A program made the translations under genes and the position numbers. A model generated the notes under the pieces. That model was given only the letters and a program-made list of their open reading frames with translations. It did no database searches and had not been told where the DNA came from. 64,000 nt of DNA from NCBI RefSeq assembly GCF_000213805.1, contig NC_015556.1, positions 868,001 to 932,000 of the forward strand. The letters are read 5' to 3'. Below are positions 8,140 through 17,443 of the stretch, one piece after another; position 1 is the first letter of the stretch, and every line of letters starts with the position of its first letter. Source of the stretch: Pseudomonas fulva 12-X (GTDB lineage Bacteria > Pseudomonadota > Gammaproteobacteria > Pseudomonadales > Pseudomonadaceae).

Positions 8140-9537
8140 TCAGTTGACCAGGCGAATGCGCTGATCCGCTACCGCCTCGATCAGTGCCTCGTCGTGGCTG
8201 ACCAGCAGCACCGCGGTGCGGCGCTCCCGCGCCGTTTCCACCAGCAATTCGATCATCTCCTGCTGGGTGATCAGGTCGAGGCGCGAGCTGGGTTCGTCGG
8301 CGAAGATGAACACCGGGTCGAGCAGCAGCACGCGCAGCAGGGAAAATCGCTGCAGCTCGCCGCCGGAGACGTTGCCGGGCAGGCGGTCGAGCAGGCCGCG
8401 GTCGAGGCGCAGGCGGTGCAGCAGCCCGTCGATACGGCTGGCGTCGAGGCGATGCAGCTTGACCAGATCGGCCAGGCAGCGGCCCAGGGTGAGCGTTGGC
8501 GCGAAGGCCGCCACCGGGTCCTGGTAGAGCTTCTGGAAGGCCACGCGCGGTGCCTCGCGGTGCTTGGCCACGCTGCCGCTGCGCGCCTGCATCAGGCCGA
8601 GAATGACGTCGCCCAGGGTCGACTTGCCACAGCCCGAGGGGCCGGTCACGCCGACCACTTCGCCAGGGCGCGCGTCGAACGACAAGCCCTCGAACAGCAC
8701 CCGTTCGCCACGCTCCACGGCCAGGTCGCGCACCTGCACCACCGGCTCGCCGCCCGGCGTCGACGGCACCTGGCGCGGCCAGCGCGCCGGATCGGCATTC
8801 AGCAGGCGGCGGGTGTATTCGTGGCGCGGTGCATCGAGTACCTGCTCGGCGCTGCCGCTTTCGATGACGCGGCCCTTGAGCATGATCATTACCTCACCAC
8901 CGAGCCGGCGCGCCACCTCGATGTCGTGGGTGATGATCAGCAGCGCGCCGCCCTGGGCGATGCCCGCCTGCAACAGGCCGATCACCTCGCCGATACGCGC
9001 GCTGTCGAGGCCCTTGGTGGGCTCGTCGGCGATCATCACCTTGGCGCCACCGGCGTGGGTGGCGGCGAAGGCCAGGCGTTGGGCCATGCCGCCGGAGAGC
9101 TGGAAGGGAAACTTCGCCTCGGCCTGTTCGATGCCCAACTGCGCCAGGTCCTGACGGCTTTGCTGGCGGGAGGCCTGGGCGCTCTTGCCGACCACGTAGC
9201 GATAGGTTTCCGCCACCTGATCTAGGGCACGCATGGTCGGGTCCAGACTCAGCCAGGGTTCCTGGGGCAGTACGGCGAGTTCGCGGCCCCAGGCGGCGTG
9301 GCGACCGTTGGCCTGGCCGGGTTCGCGCAGGCCTCCGGCCAGTTCGATCTCGCCGTGGGCGGCGAGGCCCGGTGGCAGGTTGCCGACGATGCCCTGGGCG
9401 AACAGGCTCTTGCCCGAGCCGGTTTCGCCGATGATGGTCAGTACCTTGCCGGGCCACAGGTCGATGGACAGCGGCTCGACCAGTTGCGCGCTGGCAGTGC
9501 GGATTTCCAGGGCGCGGGTGCTCAGCAGTGGTTTCAT
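8140..9537 (-). CDS. Fused double ABC ATPase of a peptide/nickel-type importer
   Basis: This 465-residue cytoplasmic protein carries two complete ABC domains in one chain. The first has Walker A GETGSGKS, signature LSGGMAQR and Walker B VMIADEPTKGLDS. The second has Walker A GPSGCGKS, signature VSGGELQR and Walker B IFADEPSSRLD. It corresponds to a DppD-DppF (or NikD-NikE) fusion that powers an oligopeptide or nickel-complex importer. The start is the ATG at 9537; a longer open frame to 9897 overlaps the permease and is not coding. The start overlaps the permease stop by 4 bases, so the operon is tightly coupled. Confidence 0.93.
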   Translation of the reverse strand: MKPLLSTRALEIRTASAQLVEPLSIDLWPGKVLTIIGETGSGKSLFAQGIVGNLPPGLAAHGEIELAGGLREPGQANGRHAAWGRELAVLPQEPWLSLDPTMRALDQVAETYRYVVGKSAQASRQQSRQDLAQLGIEQAEAKFPFQLSGGMAQRLAFAATHAGGAKVMIADEPTKGLDSARIGEVIGLLQAGIAQGGALLIITHDIEVARRLGGEVMIMLKGRVIESGSAEQVLDAPRHEYTRRLLNADPARWPRQVPSTPGGEPVVQVRDLAVERGERVLFEGLSFDARPGEVVGVTGPSGCGKSTLGDVILGLMQARSGSVAKHREAPRVAFQKLYQDPVAAFAPTLTLGRCLADLVKLHRLDASRIDGLLHRLRLDRGLLDRLPGNVSGGELQRFSLLRVLLLDPVFIFADEPSSRLDLITQQEMIELLVETARERRTAVLLVSHDEALIEAVADQRIRLVN

Positions 9538-10355
9538 GGCTTGCGCCCCCCGGCAATCAGCAGCAGTGACAGAACGATGAGAAAGATCACGGTGATCGGC
9601 AGGGCGATTACCGCTGGTGCTTCTGCGAAGTACGGCAGCAGCTCGGTGATCATCAGGCCCAGCTCGGCGGTCGGCGGCTTGACGCCGACGCTGACGAAGC
9701 CCAGGGCGGCGATGGCCATGATCGCCGCGGCCGCGCCAAAGGCGGCGATGGTCATCAGCAGCGGAGCCAGTTCCGGCAACAGGTGGCGGCGGATGATGTA
9801 CGCCGGGCCGAAGCCGAGCAGCTGCGAAGCCGCCACCGCCGGCGAGGCCAGCACGGTGCGCGCCAGGGCGCGGGTCATGCGGAAGTACTCGATCCACAGC
9901 ACCAGGGCGACCGCGCCGTACAAGGCGAGAAACGAGCCGGGGTAGATGGCCACGATCAGCAGTACCAGCAGCAGGCCGGGCAGGGCCAGGAACATCTCGG
10001 CCATCAACCCAAGACCCTTGTCGACCCAGCCGCCTTTCCAGGCCGCCAGGATGCCCAGCAGCACGCCGGGAACTGCCGCGGTGGCGACGCTGACCAGCGC
10101 CAGGCCCAGCGACAGGCGCACGGCAGCGGCCAGGCGCGCGAGCATGTCGCGGCCCAGGTGATCGGTGCCCAGCGGGTGGGCGCTGCTTGTGCCTGCGAGA
10201 ATCGCGCTGTAGTCCTGCCTGGCGATGTCCACGCCCCAGAACAGTGGTACGCAGACGGCGAAGGCGACCAGCGCCGAGAGCAGGGCGAGGCCGATGTAAC
10301 GGACGGTCGCGCGCGGTGCGGGCGCCGCCTCGGCGATGGCGATTTCCAGGCTCAT
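9534..10355 (-). CDS. ABC importer permease, DppC/NikC type
   Basis: This is a 273-residue inner-membrane permease with an N-terminal helix (about residues 20-42), a periplasmic segment, and five further helices. The DppC-type signature GTDHLGRDMLARLAAAVR is present, and the cytoplasmic EAA-type loop runs around SQLLGFGPAYIIRRHLLPEL. The ATG at 10355 overlaps the stop of the upstream permease (ATGA). It is the second permease of the operon reading from 12825 down to 8140. Confidence 0.92.
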   Translation of the reverse strand: MSLEIAIAEAAPAPRATVRYIGLALLSALVAFAVCVPLFWGVDIARQDYSAILAGTSSAHPLGTDHLGRDMLARLAAAVRLSLGLALVSVATAAVPGVLLGILAAWKGGWVDKGLGLMAEMFLALPGLLLVLLIVAIYPGSFLALYGAVALVLWIEYFRMTRALARTVLASPAVAASQLLGFGPAYIIRRHLLPELAPLLMTIAAFGAAAAIMAIAALGFVSVGVKPPTAELGLMITELLPYFAEAPAVIALPITVIFLIVLSLLLIAGGRKP

Positions 10356-11287
10356 GCGGTTCTCCGGCGCGGGTCGATCACGTGGTTGAGCAGGTCCACG
10401 GCGGTATTGAGCAGCACGAACATCAGCCCCATGGCCAGCGCGGTGCCCTGCACCATGGGTACGTCGCGCTGGACGATGGCGTGCACCAGGCCATGGCCGA
10501 TGCCCGGCCAGGCGAACAGGGTCTCGACCACCACCACGCCTTCGATCAGGTACACCAGCTGTACGCCGAGATAGGTCACCACCGGCACGCCGATATTGCG
10601 CAGGCCGTGACGCAGGAATACCTGAGTGCCGCTCAGACCCTTGAGGCGCCCGAAGGCGAAGTAGGCGGACGATGCCACCGCCACGGTGGCGTCCCTGGCG
10701 ACCCGGGAGGAGACCGCCGCGAGCCCCAGTGCCAGGGTCAGCGTCGGCAGAATGGTGTGAGTGAAGCTGCCATGGCCGGCGGACGGCAGCACCATCAGCC
10801 ACACCGAGAAGATCAGCACCAGAATCACCCCGAGCACGAAGTGCGGAATGGCGCGAGTGACCGTGCTGAGCAGCAGCAGGCCGCGATCCAGCACGCCGCC
10901 CGGCCGTAGCCCGGCGAAGATGCCGATGGGCGGGCCGATCAGAAAGGACAGCAGCACGGCGCCGACCGCCAGGCGCACGGAGCTGCCCAGTTCGTGGGCG
11001 ACCATGTCCAGCACCGGCCGGCCGGTAACCAGCGAGTTGCCCAGGTCAAGTGTCAGCAAGTCGCCGATCCACGCGGTGAAGCGCCACAGTACCGGTTGGT
11101 CCAGGCCCAGCTCGGCGCGCACCGCTTCAGCGGCGGCGCTGTTGACCATGTCGTAGCCGTAGCGCCCGGCGGCGATGCGGTAGGCGGCATCACCGGGCAG
11201 CAAGCTCATCAGCAGAAAGGTCAGCGCGCCGATCAGCACGGCGACCATCACCGCCTGCAGCAGGCGAAAGCCCAGCAGGCGGATCAT
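10352..11287 (-). CDS. ABC importer permease, DppB/NikB type
   Basis: This is a 311-residue inner-membrane permease. Its N-terminus MIRLLGFRLLQAVMVAVLIG and the LLPGDAA motif are typical of DppB/NikB proteins, and the EAA loop lies around RLKGLSGTQVFLRHGLRN. The ATG at 11287 overlaps the TGA of the substrate-binding-protein gene (ATGA), which favours it over the GTG at 11296. Together with the downstream permease it forms the membrane channel. Confidence 0.92.
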   Translation of the reverse strand: MIRLLGFRLLQAVMVAVLIGALTFLLMSLLPGDAAYRIAAGRYGYDMVNSAAAEAVRAELGLDQPVLWRFTAWIGDLLTLDLGNSLVTGRPVLDMVAHELGSSVRLAVGAVLLSFLIGPPIGIFAGLRPGGVLDRGLLLLSTVTRAIPHFVLGVILVLIFSVWLMVLPSAGHGSFTHTILPTLTLALGLAAVSSRVARDATVAVASSAYFAFGRLKGLSGTQVFLRHGLRNIGVPVVTYLGVQLVYLIEGVVVVETLFAWPGIGHGLVHAIVQRDVPMVQGTALAMGLMFVLLNTAVDLLNHVIDPRRRTA

Positions 11288-12825
11288 GGGCGCCACCGCA
11301 TGCTGCTCAGGCCGAAGGTGCGCTCGAACGGGTCGATGGCGGCGCCTTCGACCTGCTTGGACACGGCAATGGACTGGCGATACCAGGCGATGGGAATCAG
11401 CGGCAGATCGTTCTGCACCAGTGCCATCAGCTTGTTGCGCAATTGCTGTTGCTCGGCCGGGTCATTGCTGGCCAGCAGCGCGGTCAGCGTCTGCTCGAAC
11501 TGCGGGTTGTTCCAGCCCAGCGGGCCCCACTCGGCGCCACCGTTGCCGAAGTCGGCCATCAGGGTCAGCAGCGGGTCCGGCACCAGCGCGTAGTTGCGGC
11601 CGTACAGGGCCAGTTGCAGGGTGCCGTCGTTATGGGCGGCGGGGATGGCGCTGGCGTTGCCCACGGCAACCTCAACATTCACACCCACTTCGCGCAACTG
11701 CGCCTGCAGGGCGGTGGCGATCAGCGGCAGTTCCGGGCGGTCGGAGTAGGTGAGCAGCTTGAGCTGCAGGCGCTGGCCGTCCTTTTCCAGGATGCCGTCG
11801 GCGCCCGGCGTCCAGCCCTGGGCTTTGAGCAGGTCACGGGCGGCCTGCGGATCGTATTTGAGCGGCGACAGGCTGGCGTCGTGCCAGGCCGGCACGCTGC
11901 CTGCGAACATTTGCGTAGCGCCGGTGCCAGGGGCGCGCAACACGGCAGCTGTGATGCCTTCGCGGTTGATCGCCAGGCTCAGGGCACGGCGCACCTCGAC
12001 CGGCGCCGTGGCGCCGTTACCGGCATTCGCCGCCAGCACCAGCACGCGCGGCACCGGGCCCATCAGCACCTGCACGTTGGGATTGCGTTGCAGGCGCGCG
12101 ATGCTCGGCGGGTCGAGCTGGAACACCAGTTCGGCGCCGCCGCTTTCGGCCATCAGAGCACGGGTTTCGCCGCGCCCGGCGCCGAGGTAAGTGGTCTTCT
12201 CGATGCTCGGTTTGGTTCCCCAGTAACCATCGAAGCGTTCTGCGGCGAGGCGTTGCGGCGGCTCCAGCAGGGTCAGCTGATACGGGCCGGTGGCGATGAT
12301 CTGTTTGACGTTGTCGTCGGCATCATAGGCTGCGCTGGCGAGGATATTGGTGGACGAGTGAGCCAGTAGCGCCGCCAGCGGTTTGAAGGGCTTGCTCAGG
12401 GCGATCACCACATCATTGCCATTGGCGCTGATCGCGGTGATCGGCGCGTCACGCAGCATACCGGGCTTCTTGCGCGCCGCCTCCAGGGCATGGGCGGCGA
12501 CCGCTGCGGTGAGGTCGCTGCCGTCGTGGAACTTCACGCCCTGGCGGATCGACAGCGTCCACTGCTTGCCGTCGTCCGCCACGCTCCAGCGTTCGGCCAG
12601 TGCCGGCAGCGGCTGGCCCTTGGCGTCGGCCTCGAGCAGGGTTTCGGTGATCTGCATGCGCTGGAAAATGAACCCGGAAATCGCCGGATCCAGCCCGCCG
12701 ATCTCGAACGGCGCGACCACGTCGAACACGCGATCATCGGCGGCGACATGGCCGGCTGTCAGCGTCAGCCAGGTGGCTAGGGCACCGGCGAGCAGCGATA
12801 GGCGAGGGCGATTGCTGAGCAGCAT
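11284..12825 (-). CDS. Periplasmic substrate-binding protein, SBP_bac_5 (peptide/nickel) family
   Basis: This is a 513-residue protein with a Sec signal peptide (about residues 1-29, ending GHVAA). The SBP family 5 body contains the conserved patches LAERWSVADDGKQWTLSIRQGVKFHDGS and VRRALSLAINRE. It is the first gene of a four-gene ABC importer operon (SBP, two permeases, fused ATPase). Family 5 proteins bind peptides, nickel or cobalt chelates, or metallophores; the fine specificity is not visible. A possible Zur-type site 86-98 bp upstream of the ATG hints at metal or metallophore uptake, but this is inference. Confidence 0.92.
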   Translation of the reverse strand: MLLSNRPRLSLLAGALATWLTLTAGHVAADDRVFDVVAPFEIGGLDPAISGFIFQRMQITETLLEADAKGQPLPALAERWSVADDGKQWTLSIRQGVKFHDGSDLTAAVAAHALEAARKKPGMLRDAPITAISANGNDVVIALSKPFKPLAALLAHSSTNILASAAYDADDNVKQIIATGPYQLTLLEPPQRLAAERFDGYWGTKPSIEKTTYLGAGRGETRALMAESGGAELVFQLDPPSIARLQRNPNVQVLMGPVPRVLVLAANAGNGATAPVEVRRALSLAINREGITAAVLRAPGTGATQMFAGSVPAWHDASLSPLKYDPQAARDLLKAQGWTPGADGILEKDGQRLQLKLLTYSDRPELPLIATALQAQLREVGVNVEVAVGNASAIPAAHNDGTLQLALYGRNYALVPDPLLTLMADFGNGGAEWGPLGWNNPQFEQTLTALLASNDPAEQQQLRNKLMALVQNDLPLIPIAWYRQSIAVSKQVEGAAIDPFERTFGLSSMRWRP

Positions 12826-13242
12826 GGGTAGATCCTTGGCAAGTTCGAGTTACGAGCAGGAGCCAGCGCCACGCTGCCCGGTAAGAAAAACGGGCGGGCA
12901 ATATAGTAATGTTATGTTGTATCGTCTAGCCGCGGTTATTTGCCTTGTGTAGGAGGCTGGTGTCACTTCGCCGGCCTATCAGCCAAAATCGCGGTTATTT
13001 AAAGCTTCTTAAAAATTGACGCCAAAATTTAGATTTTTGCTGGAAACTGTGTATCTATTGCCTCTTTCACCCCTTCTTGCAAAGCATTCAGCCGCTCTAG
13101 CACGCGATTTTTCTATGCGCCTCGGCCATCTTCTGCTGGTACTCTGTTAAGCCTTGTAACAATTTTCGGCGCTTGGCTATGACGCTTCTGTCTCGCCGCC
13201 CATCTCGCAACGCCTCAAACACGCTTAAGGATGAGACCCGCC
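12826..13242. promoter_or_regulatory. Divergent promoter region of the ABC importer and the chemoreceptor
   Basis: This 417-bp gap separates the divergent SBP and MCP genes. It contains an AT-rich core (about 12985-13050) and two near-identical short stretches reading CGCGGTTATTT at about 12931 and 12991. A partly palindromic GTTATGTTGTATC sits at 12911-12923. No coding sequence was recognised. Confidence 0.5.
12911..12923. promoter_or_regulatory. Candidate Zur box upstream of the ABC importer
   Basis: GTTATGTTGTATC matches 9 of the 12 fixed positions of the gamma-proteobacterial Zur core GTTATAnTATAAC: the left arm is intact and the right arm is degenerate. It sits about 90 bp upstream of the importer's first ATG. 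This is only a by-eye match, and a random AT-rich promoter element is a real alternative. Confidence 0.3.
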
Positions 13243-14862
13243 ATGAACCTCCGATCCATGCCCATCGCCCGCCGAAGCCTGCTGTGTTTTGGCGCTATTG
13301 CCATTCTGGTAGTGCTGCTGGGGCTGTTCAGCCTTTACCAGATGAGCAATATCCGCAGCGAGAGCGAAGTGATCGAGCAGAACTCGATTCCCGGAATCGT
13401 ATCGAGCAGCAAGCTGGCATTGGCGTTGGCACGCCTGCGCCTGGAAACCCTGCGCCTGGCGGCCGACCCCGCCAAGGTCGACGCCACCTACGTGAAGATC
13501 CAGGACATCGGCGTGCTGATCGAAGCCGAGCTGGCGCGCTACAAGACCATGATCGGAGTGCCCGAGGAACAGGAGCATTTCGACAAACTGACCGATATCT
13601 TCCACGAGTACCTGCAGCATGACGCGACCCTGGTCACCCTGATCAAGCAGGACCGTATGGATGAAGTGCGTGATCTGCTGGCCAAGCGGCTGAACGACCT
13701 GGGCATTGCCATGAACGCGTCCTCGGGCAAGTTGCAGAGCATCAACCTCGATGAGGCCAATCATCAGACCGAGCAGGCGGTGGCGCTGTTCTCCAACGCG
13801 CAGAAAGTCACCGTGCTGGCCATCATCCTCGCCGTGGCGCTGACCCTGCTGCTGTCCTGGCGGATGACCCACAGCCTGACCGCGCCGCTGGGAACCGCCG
13901 TGGCCGCCGCGCAAACCATCGCCTCGGGCGACCTGACCCGTCAGCTGGACCTGACCGGCAAGGACGAAGCGGCGCAACTGCTGCAGGCCATGCACAGCAT
14001 GCAGACCACCCTGCGCAGCACCCTGGAGCACATCGGCAAATCCGCCGAGCAACTGGCGGCCTCCACCGAAGAGATGAGCGCGGTGATGAGCGAGAGCGCC
14101 CAGGGCTTGCAGCAGCAGAACAACGAAATCGAGATGGCCGCCACCGCCGTGACCGAAATGAGCCACGCCGTGGAAGAGGTAGCGTCCAACGCCGTGACCA
14201 CCTCGGCCGACTCCAAGGCCGCCGCCGAGACCGCGCGCTTCGGCCAGGTGCAGCTCACCGATACCCTGAGCGCCATCGGCTCCCTCACCGGCAACGTGCT
14301 GAGCGCCTCGGAGCAGGCTCGTAATCTTGCCGAGCAGACCCAGAACATCAGCAAGGTGCTGGACGTGATCCGCGCCGTGGCCGAACAGACCAACCTGCTG
14401 GCCCTCAACGCCGCCATCGAGGCCGCCCGTGCCGGCGAAGCCGGGCGCGGTTTCGCCGTGGTGGCCGACGAGGTGCGCTCGCTGGCCCATCGCACCGGCG
14501 AGTCGACCCGGGAAATCGAACAGATGATCGGCGGCATCCAGCAGGGCACCAACCAGACCGTCTCGGCCCTGATGACCAGCGCCGACCAGGCCCGCCAGAC
14601 CCAGGAGCAGGCCAGCGCCGCCAATCAGGCCCTGAGCACCATCACCCAGGCGGTCAGCGGCATCGACGAACGCAACCTGGTGATCGCCAGCGCCGCCGAA
14701 GAACAGGCCCAGGTAGCCCGCGAAGTGGACCGCAACCTGGTGCGCATCCGCGACCTGTCGATCCAGACCTCCGCCGGCGCCGAACAAACCCAGACCGCCA
14801 GCCAGGAACTGTCGCGCCTGGCTGGTGACCTGAGTGGGCTGGTGCGTCGGTTTAAGGTTTGA
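13243..14862 (+). CDS. Methyl-accepting chemotaxis protein
   Basis: This is a 539-residue chemoreceptor. TM1 is at about residues 10-33. The periplasmic domain of about 155 residues looks like a four-helix bundle. TM2 is at about 188-208, then HAMP, and then a long coiled coil. The hairpin tip that contacts CheA and CheW is present around [20 protein letters not shown] (about residue 380). There is no C-terminal CheR-tethering pentapeptide (it ends RRFKV). The ATG at 13243 has AAGGA about 11 bases upstream; the in-frame ATG at 13231 abuts that site and is less likely. The ligand is unknown. Confidence 0.92.
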   Translation: MNLRSMPIARRSLLCFGAIAILVVLLGLFSLYQMSNIRSESEVIEQNSIPGIVSSSKLALALARLRLETLRLAADPAKVDATYVKIQDIGVLIEAELARYKTMIGVPEEQEHFDKLTDIFHEYLQHDATLVTLIKQDRMDEVRDLLAKRLNDLGIAMNASSGKLQSINLDEANHQTEQAVALFSNAQKVTVLAIILAVALTLLLSWRMTHSLTAPLGTAVAAAQTIASGDLTRQLDLTGKDEAAQLLQAMHSMQTTLRSTLEHIGKSAEQLAASTEEMSAVMSESAQGLQQQNNEIEMAATAVTEMSHAVEEVASNAVTTSADSKAAAETARFGQVQLTDTLSAIGSLTGNVLSASEQARNLAEQTQNISKVLDVIRAVAEQTNLLALNAAIEAARAGEAGRGFAVVADEVRSLAHRTGESTREIEQMIGGIQQGTNQTVSALMTSADQARQTQEQASAANQALSTITQAVSGIDERNLVIASAAEEQAQVAREVDRNLVRIRDLSIQTSAGAEQTQTASQELSRLAGDLSGLVRRFKV

Positions 14863-15046
14863 TGGCTGTTGTTTGCGTTAGCCGGGGCAGTGAGCTCCGG
14901 TGGCAGACAGGTGTCCATGAGTGCGATGGACGGTATCTCGCTGAGTAGGCCTCGGTCACGCACTTGTTAAGGCAGCGTATCTCATTTGTGCGGTACTGCA
15001 GTTGAGGGCGTAGCAAGATCAAATGGCCGGACCTATACTCGCCGAC

Positions 15047-15757
15047 ATGAAGACGCTCACTCTCGAACTCGACGGAACCGATCCGTGCAAGCTTTCTATG
15101 GCTCGCGTGACGGAATATCTGCGTGAGCTAGCTGAGCTTTTTGGCTCTCATGAAAGCGTACATTTTGACTCGGTTACTGAGGGTTGTGTCTGTCTGAATA
15201 CATGGATAGAAGACGACAAGTACCCTCATGTACTAAATCGCGTGCGTGAGGCCGCTCAGGGCATAGGGCCTAAGCGAGCAAGAAAAGCTTACATGCAGCT
15301 ATCTGCATTGATGGAGCAGGACCGCGTTGACGGTATCCTGCAAACTCCAGATGCGAATATTTTGCAGTTTCCAAAAGCCAAGGCTGCTGAGCCTGCAATG
15401 GTCGTTATCAAGCAAGGTAGCGTCCAAGGGCGCCTCTATATTGTCGGTGGGAAAGACGATACGGTTCCTGTTCGGCTTGAAGGTGCAGATGGCGAAACTC
15501 TGCTTTGCGAGGCCAATACTTTGCTAGCTGAAGAGTTAGGAAAGTTGCTCTTCAAGCACATTCGCGTTCATGGCAAGGGGGAGTGGGAAAGCCGGCCAAA
15601 TGGAGGTTGGAGGCTACGCAAGATGATCATCCAATCCTACGAGAAGCTTGATAGAGTTTCTCTGCGCAGTGCCGTAGGTAAGCTTAAAGCCGTTGGTGGC
15701 ATGAGCTGGAATGAAATGGATGATCCTCATGGAACGATCCATAACCTAAGGGGATGA
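15047..15757 (+). CDS. Unrecognised protein coupled to a PIN toxin-like gene
   Basis: This is a 236-residue soluble protein that I do not recognise. It starts MKTLTLELDGTDPCK and has an acidic N-terminal half. A Lys/Ala linker is followed by a C-terminal half with GRLYIVGGKDDTVPVRLEG and HGKGEWESRPNGGWRLRKM. There is no signal peptide and no transmembrane segment. A start at 15023 is also open; neither start has a good ribosome site. The DNA is clearly AT-richer than its neighbours. The downstream PIN gene begins 1 base after its stop, inside the same SD region, so the two are translationally coupled. Position suggests an antitoxin or partner, but its size is large for one and no DNA-binding fold is evident. 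Confidence 0.7.
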   Translation: MKTLTLELDGTDPCKLSMARVTEYLRELAELFGSHESVHFDSVTEGCVCLNTWIEDDKYPHVLNRVREAAQGIGPKRARKAYMQLSALMEQDRVDGILQTPDANILQFPKAKAAEPAMVVIKQGSVQGRLYIVGGKDDTVPVRLEGADGETLLCEANTLLAEELGKLLFKHIRVHGKGEWESRPNGGWRLRKMIIQSYEKLDRVSLRSAVGKLKAVGGMSWNEMDDPHGTIHNLRG

Positions 15758-15758
15758 G

Positions 15759-16283
15759 GTGCGCATAGTTCTAGACACCAATGTGCTCGTTCAAGCATTG
15801 AGAAATGCAAAAGACGGCATCGTCTTAGTCGATCCCGCCACTGGAAAGAACGTCGATAGGGCCGAGGCTAGGGCTGAGGCCCTAGTCGAACAAATCGATG
15901 TGAGGGGCGGTACGGTGCTTATACCCACCCCTGTCTTGGCTGAGTATCTGGTGGGGGTTGAACGGTCCCACCATCAGCAACATCTTGATATCGTCAACGG
16001 TGTTTCATGCTTTGAAATAGTCGCCTTTGATCAAATTGCGGCTGTCGAGTGTGCGCGCATGGTTGATGACAATGAGTTGAAGGTTCTGGATCCCGATGCT
16101 ATCAAGGCAAAGCTGCGGTTTGACCGTCAGATCATCGCGATTGCGCTTGCAAATAATGCAGATGAGATTTGGACCCATGACAAAGGCCTTTATAAAAAGG
16201 CTCAGCGCTGTGGGCTTGTTGTGAAGTGTCTAGCTGATATAGAGCCTAATCCGCAGCAACTTGAGGCGGACTTAGGGCAATGA
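15759..16283 (+). CDS. PIN-domain ribonuclease, VapC-like
   Basis: This is a 174-residue PIN-fold protein. The acidic active-site set is visible: Asp in IVLDTNVLVQAL, Glu in PVLAEYLVG, Asp in LRFDRQIIAIA and Asp in IWTHDKGLYK. Such proteins are metal-dependent RNases, commonly VapC-type toxins. The start is GTG at 15759, with AAGGGG upstream overlapping the end of the preceding gene. It is longer than a typical VapC (about 130 residues), with an insert after the first strand (residues about 15-45). It is part of an AT-richer island and converges on the PD-(D/E)XK gene. Confidence 0.85.
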   Translation: MRIVLDTNVLVQALRNAKDGIVLVDPATGKNVDRAEARAEALVEQIDVRGGTVLIPTPVLAEYLVGVERSHHQQHLDIVNGVSCFEIVAFDQIAAVECARMVDDNELKVLDPDAIKAKLRFDRQIIAIALANNADEIWTHDKGLYKKAQRCGLVVKCLADIEPNPQQLEADLGQ

Positions 16284-16305
16284 GTTAAGCCAAAGAGGAT
16301 AGAAT

Positions 16306-17388
16306 TTATTTTGCCTGTTCTTGGCTCGCTCTAATCTGGTTCTCAAACCTCATCAAATCCCGCATCTTGCTCACCATCATCTCGATAATCCTCTGTTCAT
16401 CAAACTCGCCCAATCCCCATTCAAAACCAATAATTGATTTTCCCTCCGTCCAGGGCGCCTTGGTTGGCTTTGTGAACAGCTTGCGGCCTTCATCCATCAG
16501 CGCCTTGTCGACGTCGCACAGATACACCCTTACAAAAGGCCGCAGGTACTCTTCGCTGCACTGAAGGTAAAGCACCACATCCGACCAGCCTTCCCAGTCG
16601 TTGCAGGCGTAGCGAAGGGCCGGGCCATTCTTCCAGTTATGGCGCCGGGTAAAAGGCGTGTAGCCCGGAACTTCTGCCTGCAGCCGTTTGAGAATGCGCT
16701 TGTCGAGCTCATTAATGGCCTTGTCACGCAGCTTGTTGAGGTCGTTGATCTGTGGCAGGTGGGTGAAGACGAAATCCAGGGTGTTGGCGTCCATGCGGCG
16801 CTCCACGGCGATGTTTTTCAGGTGCAGCACGAACTCGTCGGCTAACACCCGCCATTTATTCAGAGGTTGGGTTTGCAGTTGGCGCGCCATTTCGTCCTCG
16901 ATGGCCGCAATCAACTTGGCGTAGCTCACGCCTATCCAGTTCTTGGCTTTGCTCTTGCCCGATGGCGAGAGCACCACGCACAGTCGCCGGCGATGTTTAT
17001 CGTCCTTCAGGCCGTTGGCATATTCCTCGTAATCGGAGAACGGATTGATCTGGCTGTGCAGGACCTTGTTCTCGAGCAGCAGATCCCAGTCATCACCGAG
17101 CAACAGCAGGTCGATACGGTTGCCGTTCTGTGTGCTCACCTCACGCTGAGGTGGTGCACGCAAGGTCGCCTGCAGTTCGTCGACATGAGGCAGGCAATTG
17201 AGCAGTGCCCGGAGGAAGCAATCTCCCTGACCGTGTACTTGGGACGGATCGAGGAAGAAGGCCAGCAAGTCTGTGGTGGGGTTTTCGAAATAGCCGCGGC
17301 CACCAAGCGCGAAGATGCTCGGCTCGTAATCGGGCTGTCGGTAATGGGCGGCTTTCGCCAGCAGGGTGCGTGCGTCTTCCAGTTCCAT
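16306..17388 (-). CDS. PD-(D/E)XK nuclease-superfamily protein
   Basis: This is a 360-residue protein matching the PD-(D/E)XK family (PDDEXK_4). The core is RIDLLLLGDDWDLLLENK at about residues 94-111, giving the D ... ExK catalytic arrangement, preceded by the family's FLDPSQVHGQG region (FFLDPS, residues about 45-50). Proteins of this family occur in accessory regions and are often linked to defence or mobile DNA, but their substrates are mostly unknown. The ATG at 17388 lies 55 bp after the NERD gene's stop on the same strand, so an operon is plausible. Base composition is lower in GC than the flanking core genes. Confidence 0.8.
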   Translation of the reverse strand: MELEDARTLLAKAAHYRQPDYEPSIFALGGRGYFENPTTDLLAFFLDPSQVHGQGDCFLRALLNCLPHVDELQATLRAPPQREVSTQNGNRIDLLLLGDDWDLLLENKVLHSQINPFSDYEEYANGLKDDKHRRRLCVVLSPSGKSKAKNWIGVSYAKLIAAIEDEMARQLQTQPLNKWRVLADEFVLHLKNIAVERRMDANTLDFVFTHLPQINDLNKLRDKAINELDKRILKRLQAEVPGYTPFTRRHNWKNGPALRYACNDWEGWSDVVLYLQCSEEYLRPFVRVYLCDVDKALMDEGRKLFTKPTKAPWTEGKSIIGFEWGLGEFDEQRIIEMMVSKMRDLMRFENQIRASQEQAK

Positions 17389-17443
17389 GGAATGGTTTCC
17401 TAAGAAGGTTCTTTATTTGTTGTGGTCGCTGGCGCGCCGTTCT

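Noticed and set aside
9538..9897. N-terminal extension of the fused ATPase
   Set aside because: It overlaps the permease gene in another frame; the ATG at 9537 overlaps the permease stop and begins the normal ABC fold.
12999..13030. Possible sigma-28 (FliA) promoter for the chemoreceptor (TAAAG ... GCCAAAAT)
   Set aside because: The -10 part deviates from GCCGATAA and the spacing is about 17, too long; not reported as a feature.
13225..14787. A 520-codon frame antisense to the chemoreceptor
   Set aside because: Shadow of the MCP; repetitive Gly/Leu/His text, no domain.
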